Below, piece by piece: positions 33,263 through 46,784 of a DNA stretch of 64,000 nucleotides; the first letter of the stretch is position 1; each line of letters starts with the position of its first letter. This stretch comes from Chrysopilus asiliformis. Its lineage: Eukaryota > Arthropoda > Insecta > Diptera > Rhagionidae. The position numbers and the translations under genes were made by a program. The notes beneath the pieces were generated by a model. It was not told where the DNA came from and ran no database searches. It saw only the letters and a program-made list of their open reading frames with translations. The stretch lies in the NCBI GenBank assembly GCA_964034945.1, contig OZ035960.1, forward strand, positions 48,277,002-48,341,001, given 5' to 3'.

Positions 33263-34693
33263 GCCTACTTAAACCGAATTTCGTTCAATCCTCTTGAAAT
33301 AGATTTCCATACTAAATTAACCTCGATTATTATTCGATAATTAGATTTTTTATGTACCATACAGATTCGACAAACCAAGTCTCGACTACAGTAGATATCG
33401 ATTGAATTTTGATGTATGAAAAATTTATGTAAAATTATATCAAAAATACTTTTAATCGTCACAACTTTTCGGTACAACCCAAAACCGGAAATCCAAAAGC
33501 AAAGTGTATTTCGTTAGCATGAGGGTGTTTTACATTTTCCTGTCTAACTTTAAGACTCTAGATTCGTTTGCAATTTTTCGTATTTACTAATTTTTATTAT
33601 CAATAAATTGCACAACACGTTTCGAAAAAAAAAAACAAACAAAAAATTACATTAAGAAATTCGATTGTACATTAAGGTGATGTGTTTATCAATTTAAATT
33701 TGATACGGAAAATGTTTTCCCCAAATATTTGCTCCAGGTTTTTTCGTTCTTTTTTTTATTGATTCCATCAAATTAAATGTTAGCCAAAACAAACAAAATT
33801 CCCACACCGAATGGTCTGCTGTGGATAAAAATAAATTTGAAAAGATAACCTTATAGAAAAACTGGGAAACGCCAACATAACAATGAAAATATGCTGTGAA
33901 AATGTTCATAGCTCGAATCAATAACTGACAAACAGGAAAAGTGCATGGAAAAACCAAATAGAGTTGTCACAATAGACGAAATGCTTATTTTATGGTAGGG
34001 GAGACTGGAGATTGTGGGATCATGGGGTAAGTTGATACAGCACTGTATCTCGATAACTAACGGTCCAATTCGAAAATTTCAAAAGAACAACAATATTAAA
34101 TCAAGATAATTTGATAACTTCATCAATTTGTACAATACTTTTTAGAAATTATTCTTTTTTTCGGTTTGATTCATTTGGGCGGTATTTATTTTATATAAGT
34201 TCAAATAATAGAACATAAGTCCAAATTATAGAGCTAATGAACAAAAAAATTGTTGGTTCAAATAACTGGGAGTTCAAATAAAAGGTGTTCAAATAATCGA
34301 GATTTGCCCGTATCTGTTATTTTAAATTTAAAAAAAAAGTAAAGACAATAAGTATTTAGAATATGATTTTACACAATTTTTCCATACATTGAAATCCAAT
34401 TGGTGTCAATTTTTATAAATCCAATTAGATTTCAAGACCTTTATATGTAAAAAGGGTTAAAAAAAGACCAGAATTCCAAGCCAGAAACCTCCGAAAGCTT
34501 TGAAGAATCGAAATTTGAAGGATAAAAATAATGTATCAAAAGTTTTTTTTAAAAAAATGAATAAATTTCATTAAATTTAATGGTTTATATTATTTATTTA
34601 ATAATAAATCAAAATTTTCAATTTCGTACTTGAAGTTTTTGATTGGAAATACCACCCTTAATATCTAAGCTTGAAATGAAAGTTTCTGCTCTA
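33263..34693. other. No gene recognised
   Basis: AT-rich DNA without a credible frame or clear transposon ends. Direct short repeats of the phrase 'gttcaaataa' occur at 34200-34300. Confidence 0.5.
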
Positions 34694-35628
34694 AAAGGGT
34701 GTTTTTTTTAGACGTGTGGTTTTCAAGAAGAAAAAAAACGCATATAATTAAATGTTATGGCCAAGAGTTTAGCTTTATTATAAAGATAAGGGTTTGCCAT
34801 TATGTTTATACCCGTATTTTTTTAAAAATGATTTCGGGCAAGTGGCCGCCGCGGCTGGCTCGAATAAATTCCAGCCGAGAGGACCAATTTTCGACCACTT
34901 TTTGCAGCAATTGGGGCCGTATGTAAGCAATAACGCGCCGAATATTCTCTTCCTAGGCGTCAATCGTCTCGGGCTTATCTGCGTAGACAAGCGACTTCAC
35001 ATAACCCCACAAAAAATAGTCCAGCGGTGTTAAATCGCACGATCTTGGAGGCCACGCCACAGGCCCACGACGCGAGATAATGCGCTCACCAAAAGTTTCC
35101 TTCAATAAATTGATTGTTTCGTTGGCTGTATGGCATGTAGCGCCGTCTTGTTGGAACCAAAGGTCGTCCACATCAACATCCTCCAATTCAGGCACGAAAA
35201 AGTCATTAATCATGGCTCTATAGCGTTCCCCATTGACTGTAACATTATGGCCGGCTTCATTTTTGAAGAAATATGGACCAATGATTCCCTCTGCCCATAG
35301 AGCACACCAAACAGTGACTTTTTGAGGATAAAACGGCGTCTGAAGAATGGCTTGTGGATTACCATCCCTCCAAATGCGACAATTTTGCTTATTGACGTAC
35401 CCATTCAACCAAAAGGGAGCTTCATCGCTGAACAACATTTTCTTGTGAAAATCGGGATCGGTGGCCATCTCGTTTTGGGCCCATTCACCGAACGTGCGAC
35501 GAGCTTGATGGTCGTTTGACGAAATGGCAAACCAAACTGAGCATAAATCAAGTGACAACTGTCAAAAAGACCAACTCCGAAAAAAGTAGTGCCAGATTGA
35601 AAACCACACGTCTAAAAAAACACCCTTT
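34694..35628 (-). mobile_element. DD41D mariner-like element, N-terminally deleted
   Basis: 935 bp with inverted ends AAAGGGTGTTTTTTTTAGAC (left) and the near-identical complement at the right, each outlined by TA. The ends extend matched through GTGTGGTTTTCAA. The inside carries the catalytic part of a transposase but no room for the DNA-binding half, so it is non-autonomous. Confidence 0.85.
34806..35558 (-). pseudogene. DD41D transposase, catalytic part, with internal stop
   Basis: The minus-strand frame holds the DDE domain: LFSDEAPFW (first Asp), FQQDGATCHT (second Asp) and LTPLDYFLWGYVK (third Asp). Forty-one residues separate the last two, which marks the DD41D (rosa/visitor-like) group. 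The N-terminal helix-turn-helix half is absent. An in-frame TAG at 34953-34955 interrupts it; the same frame then continues for 48 codons through RASRGGHLPEIIF to the natural end. The single stop and otherwise open frame suggest fairly recent decay. Confidence 0.85.
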
Positions 35629-36582
35629 ACTTTAAAATTCCTTTATTAAGTTTCATTTGTAATTTATGATCTTTGAGTAATTTGAGGATTTCTAAAAAGT
35701 GATTCATCAATGCCCAGTCTGCCCTACTAAAAAAAAACTTTGTTGAATCAACTGAAATTGATCTGAAAAGTAAAAAAAAAATAAACAAATTCGTTTCTGT
35801 TTTTGTTTAAATCTTCTAGGGGATTTTTTTCTGTTGCATGCAAAACATGTTAAGATAAGATTCAATTGCATGCAACTAATGCAGCTATAAATGCTAACTT
35901 CAAGATACGGAAGCGTTTACACCGCGAATGCCGCGAGGTCATGAAGTTTGAAAGTGAAATCAGTGAAACTTGAAATGATTCTCGGGGCAATTGAAGCTAA
36001 TGAGATTGGGGGAGAAGAGCTTTGTAGAGTAAAACTGGGAATTGCTAATGGACTTGTTTCCATTAATTAAGCAATTAAACAGTCAAAGACCCACGTGCAT
36101 AATCGACGTAATATTCAGCTAATATTCCATTAAATCTAATTAAATGTCTTACTGTAGAAAATTGTTAAATCCGAGAAAGTTTCGCATTATCGAAGTTTGA
36201 ATATGCTATGCGAAAGAATGGGCCACCTTATCCCATCGCAAGTAAGACCAAAGTTCTTATCGTCTAGTCTTTGCCGAAAATAAAACGTTCATTGATTTTG
36301 GAAAACGATTCCGACGAGGTGAGGGATGGAGTGCGTTTCATACCTCTTTCCATTCATCAGTGAACATAAAAACATTTCGCGATAATTGCCAGCCGGGGCC
36401 TTTTATTCGTTGTGAATTTGATACGAGAATGGCGTGAAAAAGTTGAACATAATCACCGCTTTTATTATTGAATTATGATTTCATGTGCAAAATCATCCTA
36501 CAAAGGCAGGCTCTGTTGCTAGCACGAGGAGACGTTGAAAAGTTTTGAGATCAGCATTTCTGAGATTTTATTTTAAATTTAA
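35629..36582. other. Unique-looking non-coding DNA
   Basis: No ORF or repeat end is recognised. Bases 35900-36480 are GC-richer than average and non-repetitive, so could be a conserved regulatory stretch; unproven. Confidence 0.4.
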
Positions 36583-36894
36583 CCCATTCAGTACGATTTT
36601 CGAAATAGCTATATAAAAAATCAATCTTGGTGTTTATTTTGATATTTATAGGACTAAAAAATATTTTCTGTGAAAAAATGGTCCTTGGGTTATTCAGGAT
36701 ATTTCTAGGATTTGTTGCCATATGGTAACACCTAATTTCCACTAATGTTTGTTATGATTTAAATAAACAAATTCCACAAAACTTCTCATAATTCTTGAAA
36801 TTAAAATCATTTTGTAGATATTAATTTGATACTTTGAGGTTTTTTAAGCTAATCTAGTAAATGTTACCGTAAGGTAACAAAAATATTGAAAGGG
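36583..36894. mobile_element. MITE, piggyBac-like (TTAA)
   Basis: 312 bp with ends CCCATTCAGTA / TATTGAAAGGG between TTAA sites (36579-36582, 36895-36898). Related to 3831-4120. Confidence 0.65.
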
Positions 36895-37499
36895 TTAAGA
36901 AACTGCATTGAAAATAGTCGGAGTGATGTAAAGAGTATAGGTAGGTATTTACAAGATATTCCCGCATTTTTTAAATTCATTATTAACACAATACTTTCTA
37001 TAGTACAGTATGTATAAGTTGGTAAAAATGTTGAAAAATGTGATTTTATGCCAGAGGCTGCACCCCTGATAACTTTGCATTAACTGTTTATGGGATATCG
37101 GAGAAAGGGTCACATGGATTAAATAAGGCTGGTTTTAGTGGAAAAGTAATTTGTATAAGCGACGATCTATCGAATGGTGAGAACCAGATACAAATCCGTT
37201 CAGAGGTAGACGAAATGGCAGGTGAGGGGGTTAAAGAAAACAAGGTTTATAATTGGCATATAGAAAATGTTGCGATGTAGGTACTCCTGTGCAAATTTTA
37301 AGCCATATTACACCAACCGACACCGCATGATGTTGCTAAAAGTTCGAAAAATTTGGAAATGATTGTAAAGAATGGAATATAATTAAAAAAAAAAAACTAG
37401 TACGAAGGAGGAGGTAAAATTAAAAAGCCTATATTTTTATGGATGAATAATATTATATATGTGGGAAAAATCACATCAAAATTTATTGGATGTTTTTTT

Positions 37500-38000
37500 A
37501 GTCAAGTATGGACATAGAGAAACTCAATTTATGCAATCAAAAGTTCATAAATTTTGCGATTGTGTCACTTGTTGATGGCCCCGAAAAATTTTTACTTGTT
37601 GATGCTTCCGAAAATGGCAGAAAATCCCAACCTCCGAAGGCAAAGTTTCCGTTGGGGCAGAACAGTACTGTGCGACACGATGTAAAAACATAACAACAGC
37701 TATAATTGCCAATCTGGTAATTATTGAAAACGTACCTAATGGCCTTTTTTTGCCCATTAACGAACTTAGCCTTGCATTTTACGAAAAACGGATCTGAGCA
37801 AAATTTCAAGTCTGTAGCTCAATCCGTGCGCCCGCAATCCGCGCTACAGACGAACGGACGGACATGCAAAAATTAATTATTTTTATCATTCTAAACACAC
37901 TGGTGTAATTCATTTTTGTGTGTGATGACGGGATCTTGGCGTTACAAACGGTAAGGCAAAGTTAATAAACCCTTTGGTTTCACCATACGGGTATAAAAAT
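37500..38000 (-). repeat. Dispersed repeat family R3 (copy)
   Basis: The complement of 'tatacccgtatggtgaaaccaaaggg...ttgccttaccgtttgtaacgcc...cgtcatcacacac...ccagtgtgtttagaatgat' lies here, with the phrase 'gcgcccgcaatccgcgc' and (GGAC)n words. Other copies are 43755-44290, 58108-58330 and 62803-63087. Confidence 0.65.
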
Positions 38001-38489
38001 AGTTTTTTATGTAAGAAACCTAAACAACAATTTTTTTGCATTTTTACGTAAAAAATGGTAAAAACCTTATAGACGGGTAAAAACGTAAAAAAACTAATAA
38101 AAAACTGGAAAATTGGGTACTGCTTTCAATTATACGAAGCGCTACTACGAAAATGTTCATCCAATTTGTTCAGTTTGGTTCATTAGAGTCAAAGGTCATC
38201 ACATCAACAGTGTTTGTCTGTATTTTTCGCATTTATTAACATTTTTATTGCTCTAAAATAATTTAATTACAGATAATTGCGAAAGTTTGTGAATTGGTTT
38301 TTATTAAATTTTTTATTTTCAATTTTTTAAGCTTCTTACGGTTTTTTGTGTTTATGTTAAAATTGAGGCTTTTTACGTGTAAAAACTGCGTAAATTACTT
38401 TACGTGAAAAATGGCACAACAACGGGCAGAACCTATACTTTGGCGCCGCTTTAAAAAAAATCAGTTGTGTTGTGATCAAGTGGACATGT

Positions 38490-38830
38490 TACATTTAAGT
38501 ATGAAATTCGATGTCGTTCATATGGCCACAGCGAGCACGTTTGCACTGATTCATTCTTTGGCGCCAATTTTCCACCACTCTTCCACATATATCGGCCGGA
38601 ACGTTGGCAATTTCGCGTTCGATATTGTTCCTGAGCTCCTTTAACGTTGTTGGCTTGTTGGCATAAACCAACGACTTAACATAACCCCATAAAAAAAAAT
38701 CCAACAGCGTTAAATCGCATTAGCGAGGTGGCCATTCGACTGGACCATTTCTCGAGATCCTTCAATAGATCAATTGTTTGACCAGCTATGTGGCTTTGCT
38801 CGTTCGTGAAGTTCACCATGATCAAAATGT
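38490..38830 (-). pseudogene. DD41D transposase C-terminal relic
   Basis: Minus-strand frame 38495-38704 reads DFFLWGYVKSLVYANKP... and ends ...RARCGHMNDIEFHT, homologous to the end of the transposase at 34806-35558. Upstream DNA to about 38830 retains scattered matches but is broken. No inverted termini were found. Confidence 0.65.
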
Positions 38831-38939
38831 AAACCTTGACTGACGTTTTAGCATTGCCAGATCATAAAAAAAGTTTTAGGGTGCGTTTTTATTAAAATGT
38901 AAAATTGTTATGTCCTTATTGAAAGACCCTTTAGACACG

Positions 38940-39095
38940 TACAACGGACAGACCGACAGACAGACGGATGCACTGACATCTTCATAATTTTGCCTGAAAC
39001 GGATTTCGTACTGATCACCAATTTTCTATGTCCCCGTTCTCGAGGCGGTCTCCGTCATGAATACAATACTTTCCCTCCATAGCAAAGGAAAGTAA
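38940..39095 (-). repeat. Dispersed repeat family R2 (fragment)
   Basis: 'ggacagaccgac', 'cataattttgcctgaaacgg', 'atttcgtactgatca' and 'gtctccgtcatga.tacaatactttc' match 46790-46930 inverted and 63330-63465 directly. Confidence 0.7.
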
Positions 39096-40392
39096 AAATC
39101 ATGAAAGGATGTTTTTATGAACTTTGCGGCTGTGAAAAATGCTATTCATATTTTATTTTCTCGATATCTTCTACAACAAAAAATTGCGCCGCAGGACAAA
39201 ATTTTATAAAAAATATTCCGCAATCGGAACCGAAATCAATGCAATGCTCTCCAACGAACTATACTAGAAAATTTTCAAAAAAAAACGACAATCTTATGAA
39301 TTGATTTAAAATTCACATCTAGCATAGTGTCGTGTTTAACGCCCCTGCCCTGGCGGTGATTGTCACTCAAAAATCCCCTCAATATCTCTACGTGTTAACT
39401 TTTGGATAAATTTAATCACAATTAAAACAAATTACTATAGAAATCAAATACTTTTTTAACACCCTCCTTAAAAACTCCAAAACAAAGCTCCCCATTCGTC
39501 TACATTTACTACTATTTGTATGGAACATTAAACCACTTAACTTGTTTGAATATTAATTGACATAATTAGGCAGACATCGGATATTAAATTTCCAACAAAA
39601 ATAGTTATTATCCATGCACTCAAACGACCTTGTATTTAATATTGCCTGAAATAAGGAATTTCGTTGTTCATTGTTCACTGAAAGTGAATATCAATAACTT
39701 TTAAAAACTTTTGGGTATTTATTTTCTTGTGTATTTTGCAAAGTTAAGACATTTTAAACAAATTTACTGGAAATGACGAAATAAAATTAATTTCCATGCG
39801 ATCTCCTCTTTGGCTAATGGCGGAAATAAAATAACTTGGTGACAATTTAAACAATATAAAACTTGGTCGGGTTCATTGTTCCAAATGATGCTATATTTAC
39901 TATTTAAACATCTGGATGTTCTCTTCTAATGTCAAATGAATAAATAAACATCTAAAGGGAAAACTTGTCTTGTTTCCATTGGTCTTGTTTACTAAGAATA
40001 TTCTCGACTGGAAAAATAAAATAAAATTTTTCAACCAAAATTAAATTCGCATTTACTTTGAGTGAATTAAATTCATGTTTACTACTATTGTGCCTTGAAT
40101 CCTTTGATGCTCGTTAACTACATTTTAATGATGCTAGAGTTTTGGATTTTCCCAGGATTGCTGTAGTTATGTGATGGTAAAAGTTTTATGAACTTTGTAA
40201 ATTAATGCGACTGTAAAAATTGCTTATTCATTGCGGAAAACGAATTAACACATTTCGAATTAGTCAAATTCCTTTATTTTCTTGCTAAATATTGTGAAGT
40301 TTTCGGGAACTCATGTTAAACTAATTACAGAAAAACGGCTCTAATTAAAATGGGGTTTCTAATTAAAATAAATTCACAAACAATACAAATTA
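39096..40392. other. No gene recognised
   Basis: AT-rich DNA; no credible coding frame, and no terminal repeats found. Confidence 0.5.
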
Positions 40393-41006
40393 TACTAAGT
40401 TCAGACCGACACAAAATCACGTAATTTTGAAGATTTTCGTAATTTTGAACGAAATCTTCCTCGAAATCACGAGCTTTCCAGTACATTAACCTGTTTTCAA
40501 AAATCACTGAAAGTATGCAATTTCCACAAAATTACGAACGAAATCAAGCAAAAACAATGAATACAACCCTGCATCACTTATTCAGCTCTCTTGAGTACAT
40601 CAGTTTTGACATTTGCGCCGGATTAGAACGACGGAGATATAAGAAAAAGAAGCCGTGTTCCGCACGCGAAAAGGATATATTAGTAAACAACCTACGCGGG
40701 GCAAAAAAAAATGGACCTGTTTTTGATGCGATTAGATATGAAATGGAAAATAATTGTTTATTTTCATTACAGATAATTTCCATTGTCGTCTAAAGTATCT
40801 AATTCTGTTTGCACATATTTCATCGATGTTTTGAATTGTATTATTCATCATATTACTAAAATTCATAGCAATCCTACACTAAAATTCATAGCAATCCTGT
40901 AGTTGAAATGTGAAACAAAATTACCTTAATCTCTGTGTGAACACTTTGGTTTAAGTTCTAAATCATTTCGTAAAATTACGTGTTTTGTGTCGGTCTGAAC
41001 TTAGTA
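40393..41006. mobile_element. 614-bp element, PIF/Harbinger-like (TTA)
   Basis: Termini TACTAAGTTCAGACCGACAC and its complement extend through ACAAAA...ACGTAATTTT. TTA flanks both sides (40390-40392, 41007-41009). It contains a 92-codon plus-strand frame (40515-40793) with a basic stretch ERRRYKKKKPCS and REKDILVNNLRGAKKNG; not recognised, but it is the only sizeable frame and could be a remnant. Confidence 0.75.
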
Positions 41007-42045
41007 TTACTTTAAAAAAAAAAAAATACTGATGTTAGTTTAAAGTTTAGTAATTAACAAAATATTTTTAATTTTTGTGCAAGACTTGCACACACACAGA
41101 AAAAATAGTAAATCTAACTAATTTTTAATGGGGTATCGTAACTATTACTAAAATAGTTAACTGCAATTACAAACAAAAGCAAAGCTTCAATTTCTAGGGG
41201 TTAATCGTCAAATACTCTCTATGCACTCAGAGGAAAAAGTTCACCAACTGAAGTCTATGTGAACTTTTTCAGTACTCTGGCGAACAAAGCTTACCCCCAC
41301 ACTTGGAAGTGGGAATTTACAATGCTTTACAGCTAGTGCAGGTGAAGTTTCCGTAACAGTAGGGAAACATTTAGATCGTGTGTACCGCGACCTGAAATGA
41401 AGTATTCCCTGTCACAGATGTGTTAACCCTATAATAGCTCTAAGTTTTCTTATGATAATTACCCTACCACAATTTAACTTTACTTCCCCAGCTGAACAGA
41501 CACCGTGCATAGTTGAACAAAAGGGAACAAATCGACTTCCACAGGCCAACAGTTCACTTGTGGAAGTCGAATGGTTTTCAAAATTTTCGCATAACATTTT
41601 CATCATATTGGTATAAATATGTTGGCACAGCAAGATGCCATACGTCCTTCTTGTTTGCCATACGTCCTTCTTGCTTGCCAAGCGAGGCACTCGATGGGTG
41701 CGATGGATACTGAACTCAACTTCAACTTGTCTTATGTACTCCGAGTTCATAAAACATGTCCGCATCATGAGTGAATGAAAATTTTAGATAAACTGTACAT
41801 TTGCTGGAGGTATACAGTAAAAATATTAATCCGTATCTTTTCAGTTCAACTGCATAATACTTTAAATGTGCTACAAGTAAACATATTTTTTTATTTACCT
41901 GTGATAGGTAGTTTTTTCCCCATTTTTTAGTTTACCTTGAGCAATTATAATGTTTACCTGCCCTGAGAAAATTATACACCTGTTGTAGGCATGCTTACAA
42001 TCTCTTACATCGTCGCAATCTCTGCCTCAGACAAACGTGTTCTAC
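41007..42045. other. No gene recognised; short duplications
   Basis: A 118-codon minus-strand frame (41412-41768) has no recognisable motif. A 22-bp direct duplication 'gccatacgtccttcttg.tt' is at 41637-41678. A short hairpin around 'gaaaaagttcac...gtgaactttttc' lies at 41233-41271. Confidence 0.4.
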
Positions 42046-43094
42046 ACGGAAAAAACATATAGGAACCATTCCACCAAAATCTCATGCTCCAGTCCCATAT
42101 TTATGGGAAAAAACGGCCAAATATGGGAATCATTCCTATAAAAAAGGTGTAACAGCTCCCACATTTTTTAGGACACATTCCAATAAAAAAGTGGTCGTAT
42201 TCTTTTTTTTTTGGTGTAACGATTCCCAAAACTATGGCAAAGACTCCAACGTGTTACATGGGAGAGATTACTATATATGTTAGACTGGTTGCGACAAAAA
42301 TATGGCGACATTCGCTTTTGTAAAGGACTCAATCTCATAAAACGTTGTAATGTCTCCATTGATTATTGGATTCTCTCCTATATATATTCGCGACATTCTA
42401 ATTTGAAATAAGACACGTTCCTATAATTATAGCACCAAGTCCTATCTGTATAGGACTGGAGACTTTTTTTTATTGGATTCTGTCCAATCTAAAGGGGACA
42501 AACAAAAATTCGAGTTATCGAATATCCGAGATAGAGAAGTCCGGGACTTGAAAATATTCGAGATACCAAATAGCTCGATCAAAAAAAATGCCCTGTAATT
42601 AAAAAATTTTTCCGACGCAAGTGTCAGAGTGTGGCACTAGGCAGGTCCAAGCTATATATACTCCGAGTTCGCAAACCACGTGTGAATTATAATCGAAGAA
42701 AAAATTCGACTTGAATTATCGTATTCGCTGAATCCTATTTGAATAGGAATGAGTCCAACAAAACTTAGGATTCATTCAATTTTTTTTGTAGGACTGAGCC
42801 CTACATAATATTGGAGTCAATTCTAAAAACAGTGAGAATGATTCCATTTCATAATATAGTAATGATTCCACCTCAGATTAACAACGTCTCCAATGCAAAC
42901 TAGGAACGAGTGCTACTTTTGTTGGAATGTGGGCATTCTTCTCTCAGCCCTATTTACATAGTGATGATTCCACCAAAACTAGGACTAGTTCCAATATTTA
43001 TGGAAGCCTTTGCTACAAAATGGTGGAATGACTCCTATAATCGCTTTCCACCATTTTATAGGAACGATTACTATGCGGATTTTTTTCCGTGTAC
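42046..43094. mobile_element. ACACGG-terminus element with internal degenerate repeats
   Basis: Ends ACACGGAAAAAACATATAGG and, inverted, 'cggatttttttccgtgt'. The ~1-kb interior is a run of diverged ~25-35-bp motifs of the type 'ataggaa.gattcc.ccaaaa', in both orientations. No target duplication is clear and there is no coding frame. Confidence 0.5.
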
Positions 43095-43439
43095 TATTGC
43101 AGACTAACTCCAATTACTCCAAATAAATTTGTTTCCCCTTAACCTACCGAAAGTTGAGAGATTCATCTGTAGATAAACAGACATCTATGTGTGGAATCTT
43201 CGCCTATACTAGCTAAAAAGTCCTGCAGCAGGGGCGCATCGCGTTGGCAATGGCATTAAAGTGGCAATTAAAGTTATTAAAACTTAATAAAAGTATATTT
43301 CTACTTTCTGAATTACTACTTCCTTATTTCTACATCAATGCACTCGGAAATATTAGTTTTGATGGATTGATGGATTTTAAAAGGATTTTAAAATTTTACC
43401 TGTTTGCTAGCTGGGTGAGGGTCTGCACTTAGAACCTAT

Positions 43440-44295
43440 ACTCAATTTTTCTCAGTGTGGAGACAGAAAAAAATCTCATTAAAAAAGTTCATTTGCATCG
43501 GAGAGGAGGAAAGGAGTGGTCCAATTGGATTTTGACGTATGGAACGGTTATGTAAAATCATCTTCAAGTAAAGTCTTCATAAATTTTTCGATACGATGCA
43601 CCGTTTTCGAGTAAATAAGGAAAAAAGTATTCCATTTGTATTAGGGAGGGGGATTTTGATGTAAGAAGAGTTATGTAAAATCATATTCAAAATCTTTCAT
43701 ATTAAAAGGCGAAATTCAAAATATTTCGTCATCCAAAACACTGGTCCATCATTATACCCGTATGGTGAAACCAAAGGGTATACTAACTTTGCCTTACCGT
43801 TTGTAACGCCAAGATTCCGTCATCACACATAAAAATGAATTACACCAGTTGCATGTCCGTCCGTTTCTCCGTCTGTCTGTCTGTCCGTCCGTCTGTGGCG
43901 CGGATTGCGGGCGCACGGATTGAGCTAGAGACTTGAAATTTTGCGCAGATCCGTTTTTCATAAAATGCGAGGCTAAGTTCGTTAATGGGCAAAAATGGAC
44001 CATTAGGGGGGGTACCCCCCCATACGAACGAAAACGGTTTTTGTAAATATCTCGAAAACGGTGCATCTTATCAAAAAAAGTGCGAGAACAAAAGTTATTT
44101 AGGATATAATTCTACATAAAACTCCCATACATCAAAATCCAATTGGAATAAATTTTAAAAAATCTTATTGGAAAGTTTAACTTCAAAGTGGAATTTTGGT
44201 ACAACTGTTCAAATTTTGATACGAATATCACCATACGGGTCTCCAATGATTGCCAGATTGGCAATTATAGCTTTTGTTATGTTTTTGATTAACGA
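43440..44295 (+). repeat. Family R3 copy with flanking 'CTCGAAAACGG' modules
   Basis: The R3 start 'tatacccgtatggtgaaaccaaaggg' is at 43755, followed by (GTCC/GTCT)n at 43853-43895 and 'gcgcggattgcgggcgcacggattgagctag'. Inverted homology to 62930-63080 lies at 44110-44290. Modules like those at 58475-58900 flank it on the left. Confidence 0.6.
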
Positions 44296-46024
44296 CTGGT
44301 TTCATGCGTTACAAACGGTATACTAAATGTAATATTCTTATGATTTTCAAATGGAGTATAAAAAGTTTTATTGACGCCAGTTTAAGTTCACTAATCAGCA
44401 GTATTTTTAATGTTTATCGTTTAAACGTGTTCATGTTTGAATTTTGGCGAAAAAAAATCCAATTTAAAATCAATACTAAATTTAAAATGATTTAATAATA
44501 AATCGATAAATGATTTACCGAATAAAAATCCAGTTGATTAGTTTAAATTTTTATTACCAGAACTCAATTGAAAATCTGAATACGCCAAAAAGTTCTCCAA
44601 ATCAATTTAATATTTTTTTTTAATGGAACCCTAAAAGAAGAAGAAAAAAATTACCAGCCAATGGTGCGTAATTCATCCAATGCTATTTAAAACGATGCCA
44701 TTTTTATTTATAAACATTGCCAGTCTCCATATGAGAATCGTTCATTCCCAACATTTAATTTGGTTTCGTTTGAGGTCAAGTTACATTGAAGCCGATGGAT
44801 GGTTTAATTATCAAACCGTCAGACATAAAAATCATTTTCTTTTAATATCCGGATATGGTTTTTTCAACTCTGAAGAGTCACGGCATAAACCGCAAAGCAG
44901 TTTCTGAATGAGAAAATGAAACAAAACTCCAACATATCGAATAAAAAGTTTTATTGCTATTATTCAGCTACGAAAATATTATTAAAATATCAAGTTGATA
45001 TTTTGGGTGCAGAAAACATGAGGAAAAAATCATTTAAAAACTCGTTCAATGTCAGCTAAAGCATGGGAATAATGACTTAATTTTCATGTTTTTATTTCGG
45101 AAATCGGCTAGCAGAGGTCATTTTACTATTCGATTTTGAAATTTTGTTTAAAATTATTATCGATCGATGGACACTTACAAAACATTTGGCTGGAAATTTT
45201 AATTTCGATTCGATTTGAAAACATTTTCGTTGTGTGTTTTTCAATTATTTCGACACTTGCTGAGTTCTTCCTTGATTCATAAACTTTTGTTTATTTTGAG
45301 GAAATGGTCTGTTAAATATTTGGCGAATTCTATAGTTTCCAATAACGTTTATTTTGCAATTGAAACATGTTTCTGCGGTTGTGATTTTTTCAATATTTTA
45401 TGTTGGTCGCTTAATTATGTTGGTCGTGTTTTTTTCGATACTAGAATTTTTCTTTAGGCCTAAAAAACTTTGCACACTAGACTAATAATGGCGTATATTA
45501 TTTGCTGAATTCGATAAGATATGTTAGATATTTATATATTGGTATTGTTATCGAATGACATAGTAAGAATTATGACAGTTAAAGACGTAATAATGTTGAT
45601 GGAATGAACGTAAATAAAAAAAAACGCTAAAGGCAAACCCATGTTGTATTATCATAAAGAAATCAAATCATTCATTCTTTTATAAATGAATTTGACAGAA
45701 AAATAAACATTCCTTATCTAAGGATACACCCTATATTTATGTCATCATCATAATCACAGCCATTATACTGCTGTCGTCATTGATTAACTAAAAAAATCTT
45801 TTTTCCTCAAACAGTGCTGCCATTTATCAGAGCCGCAACTAGGATATCTTTGACGTTTTGCAAGAGCAGTAAAACTGCGGCCCATCATTTAAAATGAATT
45901 AATTTTATATCCATTTTAATTTCTAAATGAAATCTTATAAGGAACAAATGTCAGTAATAATTTGAAAAAAATTTGCTTCTCTCGAAACCAATTTTTTAAT
46001 AGTCCAAATCGGATATATTTATAA
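44296..46024. other. No gene recognised
   Basis: AT-rich unique-looking DNA. Frames at 44680-44907 and 45215-45457 show no motif or codon pattern to support them. Confidence 0.5.
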
Positions 46025-46393
46025 CACTACCCGGCAAAAAAAGGACTTTTTTGTGTTGCCAAAGGTTTTACAATCTTTTTAGGGTAATTTGACGTCACTG
46101 ATTCCTAATCTGCAAGTGGTTTGGCCAAATTGACTCTAATTTTTGAGAAAAACCTAAAAAAGATGTTTTTTTTTTTCGAAAAAATCCATATAAAATCTAA
46201 ATATCCACGGCAATAAAAACAGAAAAAAAAACTTTTCAATTTATATAATTTTTTTTTTAAATATTTTTACTGGGATTTTCTCAAAAGCTAGAGTCAATCT
46301 GGCCAAACCACTTGCAGATTAGGAATCAGTGACGTCAAATTACCCTAAAAAGATTGTAAAATCTTTGGCAGCAAAAATGGCTGCTGTGCAGTG
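46025..46393. mobile_element. Foldback MITE (TAA duplication)
   Basis: 369 bp with ~100-bp inverted arms (46055-46145 versus 46275-46370; shared 'ggtaatttgacgtcactgat' and 'ctgcaagtggtttggcca'), with TAA on both sides (46022-46024, 46394-46396). A single decayed arm is at 30655-30790. Confidence 0.75.
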
Positions 46394-46784
46394 TAATAAA
46401 TTTAACTACTTCGTAAGAAAATTTACTATTTTCTGGTTAAATTGACTATTTGTTGTAATTGAAATCAATTCTTTTGTAATTGAAATTAATTAGACGCCTC
46501 CGTGCTAGACTATCGTATCATTCTTGAGTTGTCAATTTTTTTGTATACACGATACGACATTAATATTGGGAAGATTTTTTTTTTTGCTGATTTTGGAAGA
46601 AAATTGTTCAATTTGCAATTGTAAATTCTTAAAATCTCAAAAAAAGTTAACAATTTTATTTTTTAGTGAATTAAAAATTCAACATTGAAGAATGTGGTAA
46701 GTCAAGTTACGATAGTGTTCCCCGTAAGGTCAAGTTACGAAAGTCACGATTCCTCATTATTTAGATTTAGTATTTTTACTTTCC

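Noticed and set aside
41412..41768. 118-codon minus-strand frame
   Set aside because: No recognisable motif, no homologous copy in the window, and the DNA inside contains short duplications and element-like text; length alone is not enough.
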